In this document: positions 57,587 to 64,000 of the stretch, piece by piece
Numbering within the stretch: position 1 is the first letter of the stretch
How the letters are laid out: each line of letters begins with the position of its first letter
The notes under the pieces: generated by a model
Told to the model about the DNA's origin: nothing
What the model saw: only the letters and a program-made list of their open reading frames with translations
The model's database searches: none
Translations under genes and position numbers: made by a program
Origin: Lactuca virosa
Taxonomy: Eukaryota; Streptophyta; Magnoliopsida; Asterales; Asteraceae
NCBI GenBank assembly: GCA_928212115.1
Contig: CAKMRJ010005634.1
Coordinates: 122,522,602-122,586,601 of the forward strand
Direction: 5' to 3'
Length of the DNA stretch: 64,000 nt

Positions 57587-59106
57587 TAGGATTGTTTCCC
57601 ACTATACTTGATGTTTTATTGGCTTTCAAAGCAAGAAAAATCGAATTTTCTACATTCTGGATAGTGAACTCGTTGAGTTCACTGGGGGACTCGTCGAGTC
57701 CACTCAGAAAAAGTCCTACTCGATGAGTCCAGTTCATGTACTCGCCGAGTTGGTCCTCCAGTAGGCAATTTTTCGAGTTTTTTGGCCTGTTTTGGATTAG
57801 AATTATTACCACAAAATGTTTTAGTTCATAAAATCAGATTTTGTTGATATGGTAATGATGATTGTCATCCAAATAAAAGATAATTGTCAAAGTTTCATGA
57901 TTTGTATTAGTTTATATGATTAGGCTAATTTCTTGAAACTTGTTTGATATGAATTATCTTAACGTATGCGTTTAATTAGATCATAGGCAAATTGTTTGAT
58001 TTTGTTAGTTACAATTTTTGATCTAAATGTTTTTGATGAAATTCATAACTTGTCCTCAAGTTATGGAAAGTGAAAAGTCTCATTTTTAAATGTCATCATA
58101 AGTCTTCCATAACTTGTCCTCAAGTTATGGAACTTGAAGAGTCTTTTACATAAATGTTTTTATGAACTCCATAACTTGTCCTCAAGTTATGAAATGTTAA
58201 GAGTCTTTTCATAAAACCTATATTAAAATCATAAGTTATGGATTCTAAAAGTTTTTGAATAGTTCAAAACTTTACCTCAAGTTTTGGAATTTGTAAATGC
58301 AAAGTCTCACTTTGAAACATTTAGTTCCAAACCCTAGAATTTTAAAACTGTAAAATTCAACCCTTATACTATGATAATATTATAGGTTTAATATTTATAT
58401 ATATGTATAAGAGTAAAGTCAGTCTTACCCGTTAGTAGGCCTCATTCACGAAGTCGGTCTATAAGGGGGGGTATAAGGTTACTGCGTATAAAACGGAAGT
58501 TTAATGGGTGTCCACTCTCACCCACCGCTTCCTTGACTGGTGGAGAGTCGTTAGCCGAGCAGGTTTGACAGGACATTTAAATTCTCATTAAAAGTATAAT
58601 GAAATACTAAGTAACTAAGCACTTATAAATTCCCAATCTTAGTTACTTCGGAAAATGTGAATTTGGTGCTAACCCATGAAATTGCACTTTGCATCTTGTT
58701 AAGTCGTTAGTGGAGCGTGTGTGATTAACCGACACACTAACCTGGGACTGACAGTGCATGGCAAAGGGTAGCTTGATGTTAATCATAGATCAATGGAGCG
58801 TGTGTGGTTAACCGGCACATTGATTAGGTGGTTGTAACATTGGGTGTACCAAGCTAATTTTCATGGTTATTCACACCTTCTTTGTGATCCTCGGCATCCC
58901 AGTCACAAACTTGAAGGGCACAATCGAGATTTAAACATGCCATTGAAAAAATTCAATGAATCTCAAAGGATATAGGAATTTCAATCCATTTAAAACTTAA
59001 TAATCAATTTCGTTTTTCATGGTGGAAATTGGTAAACGTCATTTATCTACCTTCACATATTTTGCAATATGGATTACGGAATCCCTCTTCCAAATTGTAA
59101 AATATT
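57587..59106 (+). other. Leader of C with repeated hairpins
   Basis: The same layout as the leader of B with different arm sequences. Four ACTCG-N-CGAGT-like palindromes lie at 57664-57750. A CATAACTTGTCCTCAAGTTATGG word is repeated three times (58045-58195), each able to form an AACTTG/CAAGTT stem. Two GGAGCGTGTG..TTAACCG hairpins lie at 58706-58741 (GTTAGTG/CACTAAC) and 58789-58824 (ATCAATG/CATTGAT). Two hairpins with CGG(C/A)ATCCC loops lie at 58881-58909 (TTTGTGA/TCACAAA) and 59054-59109 (about 20 bp, imperfect). Confidence 0.82.
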
Positions 59107-59920
59107 GTGTTGGGTCCTAGCCTTAATATTTCATTTGGGTGTTATATTAAGGACCTAAATCAACTAAACTTGAATTTCTCCCATTATAGATGTCTTGTTC
59201 AGACAACTATGGTCTTCCCGAATCTTTTGAAAAAACTTTCTTTACAAGATGATTTTCCACAAGGTGATCACGGTGAAAGATTAATCCCTTCTTCGTGCTG
59301 TAGTGGAACTTCACTTCCTCCACCTCCTCCAATAATTCTCCCTAACCCACAAGTTCAAGGTCACTCAAAGCCCTATTGGCAGGAAGGAAATTATATATGT
59401 GCTCATGTCTTGGAGATAAAGTCACATATTGACAGCCTGGGAGAGTTGGGTGTCAAAGTCTCGAGGAAGTTGGTTGTTAACTTGGTTCCTCAGTCACTCC
59501 CTAAGTCATATAGCGGGTTCCCTTAAGGACTATTATATGGGAGATCACGACATGACCCTTATTGATCTAACATATTTGCATGTTGTTGTTGAATCAGAAA
59601 TGATTTAGCGCACTGGTAAAGCAAATTTTATTGGAAGATCTACTCCCCAAACTTCCATGGACAGTGACAATGGTAACATTGAAAGTCCATAAAAGCTTTC
59701 TCTTCCCAATGGAAAGGTATCGGCCATGGTCAAGTCATTTTAACAAATGGTAAAGAGAAAGGCTAAGTATGAGATAGTCCCATGTACCAAAGAGTCCATA
59801 TGTTTCTACTGCCAAGAGAAGGGGCACTGGTTGTGAAGCTGCCTGAAAGATCGCAAGGATGGCAAAGTCAAAAAGTTTGATTTTGCTTTAGGTAAGTCCA
59901 TTATCTAACTCTATTAAGTT
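59107..59920 (+). pseudogene. gag relic of C
   Basis: A 139-codon open stretch (59107-59526) holds LPNPQVQGHSKPYWQEGNYI and the capsid motif CAHVLEIKSHIDSLGELG ... LVPQSLPKSYSGF. After a stop it continues with the CCHC zinc knuckle CFYCQEKGHWL-SCLKDRKDGK near 59800-59870, where TGA replaces a codon. The N-terminal capsid part is short compared with the usual copia Gag and the start codon is uncertain. Gag forms the particle; this copy cannot. Confidence 0.82.
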
Positions 59921-60269
59921 CCTATTTGGAGATCCTTAATACATGATGTAATGTAGTTACATTTTGATGTTTTGAAGGATTGAAGAAGAGAAAGGAAGCT
60001 TAAAGGAAGAGTATGTTGAATCTGGTCGCAAAAGATGGATTTCAATCGCATGGTTCGATGATCGGATTCTTGTGCTACTACTTAAGACTTATGATAGATT
60101 TCTTAGAAATATGTAGTAACATAGTTTTCATTTGTAATTGCATTGTAAGGAAAAGTTTTCCACGTTTTATAAATAAATAAAATATTGATTTTATTTTATT
60201 TTATATCTCCTTACAATGGCATTTGTGAAAATTGATGTTTATGTATATTCTAGCAATGTTCAATATGGA

Positions 60270-62950
60270 TTTGATTCCTTCGTTTGTGGTAGTGTCAAAA
60301 TTTACCAAATAAGGAAAGATTCTCATCACCCAAGTTTCAGTTAGATAGAAACTTGGAATCATGCAACTGGTATTGTGTGATAAATGAGAACTTCATCTTT
60401 GGAAAATTAAGACTAATTCCTTGTTCACATGAATATGTGACTCAAGTGAAGGACTAGGGGATCGGGTACATTGGGTGTGCGTTGGTCAGGTCCACCACAA
60501 AGAACGATAAGACTATTCGTCATAATTTACTAAAGTTTAGTAAATATGGTTATGCTTACAAGTTTAAGTATAATTCTGAATCATTGGAAAAGTTCAATGT
60601 ATGGCAGAACGAATGAGAAGAATCAAATTAGGCAGAAAGATAGAAGTTTCTCCAATATGAAAAGATGGGAGAGTACTTGAGTATCGTGTTTTATGATCAT
60701 CTTAATGATTATGAAAACCATGTCACAATTGATCCTCTAAGGATATCTTAGTGCATTTGTATGGCCAAGAAGAGGAATCGTGAATTGTTGGAATGGTTAA
60801 ATCAAAAGGTGAATCATACTTCGTTCCAAGAACAAGTCTTAGAGTCATACTCCAAGATTGTAACTTGAGTGACATAATCTTAAGAAAGCTTTATAACACT
60901 TATCAAATGTAGAGTAAAATGTTTTCTACTCTTGTACATTTGAAATTGGTAAGTTGTGATGTTTTGGATAAAACAAAGACCAACTAAGGCCAATTGTGTG
61001 AAGTGTTTGTCTTGATAAGAAACCCAACTAACTCTTGAATAATTTGTTTGTCGAGAATGTTTCTTGACAAAGTGAGTCTTATATGTCAAGAGGTCAGTGG
61101 GAGTCTTAAAGATCTTGAAAGTTTCAAGAACTAATCAAGAGTAAATCTATTGTTAAACACTAGCACACGACTTGAGGTTTGTAACCTATCGTGTTGACAT
61201 ATTCTTGTTTATGTGCCCAATCTAGTTGGATGACTATGCATGTGAGTTCTATGAGTTCTCAGTTGTTTGCATAACAATATAGGAAGCAATGGTAGGCCCT
61301 TGTGCTACCAGGTAGCAAGAAATTATGATTGAACAAATTCTGTCCATATGGGTTGGGATTTGTCACTAACCATGTCTTGTGATTATGGTTATGACAAATT
61401 CACATGGATAGGACCACATATACCATAAAATCTAAGTGTCATAAGGTTTCTCTCCAATTCATGAAAATGATTGTGAGGAAACGCTTTCAGTAAGTAGACT
61501 TTAATAGTTAACAATTGTGATATTTGCATTCTCAAATTCGATTATGATTACGGCATCCCTCTTCATAGTTCGAATTGTGAGAAATGGAAAAAGGTCTAAA
61601 CATTTGAGACTTATTGAAGTAAGTTCTAAATATGTTTAGACACACATGTGAGTTATCTAAGGAAAGGTGTATGAGTTTGAGAAGCCTAGATAAAGTCTTA
61701 TCGAAGCATCCCATATCAGAAATCTGAACTTTGGTAATAAAAGTCAATAATTATTGATTTCTAGAAGTCCAGCTGATTTCTGAATACATGTCAAAGCTAT
61801 TGGGAGCATAAGTGTTATGCTAATGTAATTATTATGCTAGTGGGAGCACGATTATTACGTTAAGAGTTTCAAGTTAGCAATGTTAATCATAGAAAACAAA
61901 AGTTTCAATTTGCAAAGATGCAGGGTTTGAAAAGTTGTTTTGCTATAATTAAGGGAGAGGAATTCATACTTCATTTCAAATCTAAAAGCTTAGATTGAGA
62001 TTTTAATCAAATTTAGTCAAGGATATATATGAATGCTATGTTGGAAATGTTAATTGCGTTCTCATATTCGATTATGATTACGGCATCCCTCTTCATAGTT
62101 CGAATTGTGAGAACATGGTAAATAGAATTCAACATAAGGAAATTCTATATATATGGAAATGTTAATTTCGTTCTCAAAATTTGATTATGATTACGACATC
62201 CCTCTTCATAATCAAAATTATGAGAACATGACAAATAGAAATATTATAGCAAAAGACAGATCAAGTATCATGTCTTTATGTTAGACATTATGAATCGCAA
62301 CTCATATGCTTCGGGTATAGGATCGATTGCATATGCTATAATATTCTCGTGTTCTAATTTTTCCAAATGCCTAGGGCATTAAGAGGGAAAAAGGAATAGA
62401 ATCGGATATGACTAAAATGTTTAAGCAATTGTCGAGGACAATCTGAGGTTTACCAAAGATTGGTTGCTCATGGACAATTGGAAGTATATTTAAAATTTTG
62501 GAACGGACCATATTGGCATACTCTGAGAAGAGGTAACTCTTGTTCAGAAGTGATAGTCAAAATGGGAATATGGAAATGTTTCCATAAGTGGAAGTTATTC
62601 TTTAAATCTATGTAAGATTAGGAAACTTAATGCAAGAAGGATGTTCAAAGGAATGTACTTTGAATTTGAGACTTTGCTTCCTTGGAATTTCTTTGTTATC
62701 AATTTCCAGTGAAAAGTTTTGTAATATCGTTGGTCAGGTCTTTGTGACTTTTGGTACCATGACATTACAAAGGCTGCATTACATGAAAGTTTAGCAATGA
62801 CAAGAATTTGGAATTCTTACACTTGCAATAAGGATTTGGAATTCAGAAATGATCATCATTGAAATGTTTTCAATTGATCTATTTCACAAAGTCAGGACCA
62901 TAGACAAACATGGTGTGCATGCTTGGAGCATGGCATAGCTATTATTTTTA
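60270..62950 (+). pseudogene. Degenerate pol of C
   Basis: Islands only: integrase (about 60560-60760, SESLEKFNVWQNE and GEYLSIVFYDHL), a linker scrap at about 61075-61160 (SRGQWES), the reverse transcriptase/RNase H junction near 62290-62390 (SYASGIGSIAYAI), and vague RNase H remnants to about 62950. Most of the reverse transcriptase is missing; the place is partly taken by the hairpin repeats at 61525-62245. Confidence 0.7.
61525..62245 (+). repeat. Three hairpin repeats with ACGGCATCCCTC loop
   Basis: About 57-bp imperfect palindromes at 61529-61583, 62058-62114 and 62170-62227. Arms read GTTCTCATATTCGATTATGA and TCATAGTTCGAATTGTGAG in the first two and GTTCTCAAAATTTGATTATG with TCATAATCAAAATTATGAG in the third; the TCGA in both arms has become TTGA and TCAA, so pairing is kept. 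The second and third lie in a 112-bp tandem duplication (62044-62155 and 62156 onward). Confidence 0.88.
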
Positions 62951-63039
62951 TTCAAGTATTAAGTTGATAAATCGAAACATTATACAATGAATAATGAGTA
63001 ATCAATATGGGACTCAAACGTTTTGGGGCCATATAGGAT

Positions 63040-63481
63040 TAGTATTATTCTTTTGTTTCACTTTGCACGTTTTGACTTCCCGAATAACTAGGTTATTCAA
63101 ACCATCCACAGTCGATCATACTTTGGAAGTAGGTATTGAGGCAAGACTGTCATGAATGGGTCTGTAGAGGTGTTTTAGTCATAGCACAAATTGGCTACAG
63201 TGTTCATGAGTACTCTTGGAATAAGATTCGGGTATTGGATTCAACCCACGCTCATCTGAATCACTTCATGGATTTTATCACGAGTGATTGTGAGATGATA
63301 ATATCTTATATTCTTGAAACGGAGACATGTGACTTCTAGTTGCGAGTCGGTTGCACATTGGCGTATGTAAATACACCAGTAACTTGGTGTTATAAAACAT
63401 ATTGTTGTGTGTAATTTGATGAGTAGGTACAAGCAAGCATTTGCGTCGAAGTTTATCCATTCCTTTTACCCCAGCGGATTT
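63040..63481 (+). other. 3' noncoding region of C
   Basis: Related to 40790-41640 in A and 38260-38700 in B. GAATAAC-tag-GTTATTC at 63082-63098 is the counterpart of GAATAAT/ATTATTC in A and GAGTA/TACTC in B. The region is cut by LTR M. Confidence 0.82.
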
Positions 63482-64000
63482 TATCACACCCCGACACCGA
63501 TGGCGGAAACGTTCCGGGCCGGAGGACGTCATGTGTAGCATCACAACCAATGAATAATAGCAATCATAGCAACACAACCAGTACAGTGCATACTAAAGTA
63601 AAAATGTTTACATCAGTTCTGAAACTTGTTTGAATTACATCATATAACTTGTATGAATATAAACATTAAACTCTTATTGCTTCAACTCTTCAAAAACCCA
63701 GCAGGTACCTGTCTACTGATTTCCTGAGAATACAAGCAGTTTAAAAGAGTATCAGCATAAAGCTGGTGAGTTCATAAGCGGTGGTTTGAGGTGAAAATCG
63801 TTGATGAGTTCGGAAAATATTTGAATAGTTTCGAGAAAATCCGATATTTTCTTTAGTGAAAAGTTAGCGTTATCGATTTCGTATAAAACCATGAATGTTC
63901 GTTACGGAAAACTGTAGTGATGTGCGAAAATATTACCTCATGTGACTAGCTAAAACTAATCATGAAGTATGAGTATTTTGCATGTGAAACCATTTCATAG
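63482..64000 (-). mobile_element. Gypsy LTR M, partial, family of the 2235-11829 element
   Basis: TATCACACCCCGACACCG ... GGAGGACGTCATGT matches the start of 2235 and 8596 (TGTCACACC ... GGAGGACGTCATG), with the terminal TG mutated to TA. The similarity continues with GTACCTGTCTACT and CAGCATAAAGCTGGT to the end of the window. Whether it is a solo LTR or a full element cannot be seen. Confidence 0.85.

Larger units (their letters stand above)
56790..63481 (+). mobile_element. Copia element C, 5' LTR to 3' noncoding region
   Basis: 5' LTR, PBS, structured leader, gag relic, scattered pol relics and the 3' noncoding region shared with A and B follow in copia order. It is interrupted at 63482 by a gypsy LTR, and its own 3' LTR would lie beyond the window. 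Its LTR is of the same family as that of A. Confidence 0.88.

Overview
The window is plant nuclear DNA made almost entirely of nested LTR retrotransposons. I found no host protein gene, rRNA or intact tRNA gene. The source is probably Lactuca (lettuce) or a close relative in the Asteraceae. That is an inference from memory: runs of ACTCG-N-CGAGT and of GTTTACGGCC, which I associate with lettuce retroelements, recur in several elements here. It should be tested by alignment.

Layout. (1) 1-2229: a degenerate copia-type LTR and AT-rich DNA. (2) 2235-11829: a complete Ty3/gypsy-type element on the minus strand, with 3.2-kb LTRs, a PBS, a polypurine tract and the target-site duplication (TSD) CTCTA; its only coding remnant is a gag with zinc knuckles. 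(3) 11835-23012: low-copy-looking AT-rich DNA with a tRNA-derived SINE (perfect 17-bp TSD), a MITE, microsatellites, a 62-bp tandem duplication and a 28-bp perfect palindrome. (4) 23013-56135: a nested stack. A minus-strand copia (J) is split by a plus-strand copia (A), a 0.7-kb solo LTR (S3) and a plus-strand chromovirus (G). A is itself split by solo LTRs S1 and S2, a full-length copia (B) and a hAT MITE. G is split by an LTR fragment (K) and solo LTRs S5 and H. (5) 56790-63481: another plus-strand copia (C), in which a gypsy LTR (M) is inserted that runs off the window. Most insertions were placed to the base from TSDs and from reading frames that resume on the far side.

How it works together. 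All pol and gag remnants carry stops or frameshifts, so nothing here is autonomous. Element B nevertheless has LTRs differing at about six positions, and the 2235-11829 element has a full set of cis signals with no pol. Both look like elements mobilised by enzymes supplied from elsewhere.

Most interesting signal. Noncoding parts of at least six element families (LTRs, leaders between PBS and gag, 3' noncoding regions) carry repeated hairpins whose loop is constant while the two arms change together and stay complementary. The clearest set is six loci in the 2235-11829 element with the loop CACAACCAAACAAGGAAC and entirely different arms, two of them perfect over 10 bp. Copia leaders carry two further sets, with GGTTAACC and CGGCATCCC loops. 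This points either to conserved genomic-RNA structure (packaging, dimerisation) or to arm-to-arm copying during reverse transcription. I could run no folding, alignment or database search, so identities and pairings are by eye.
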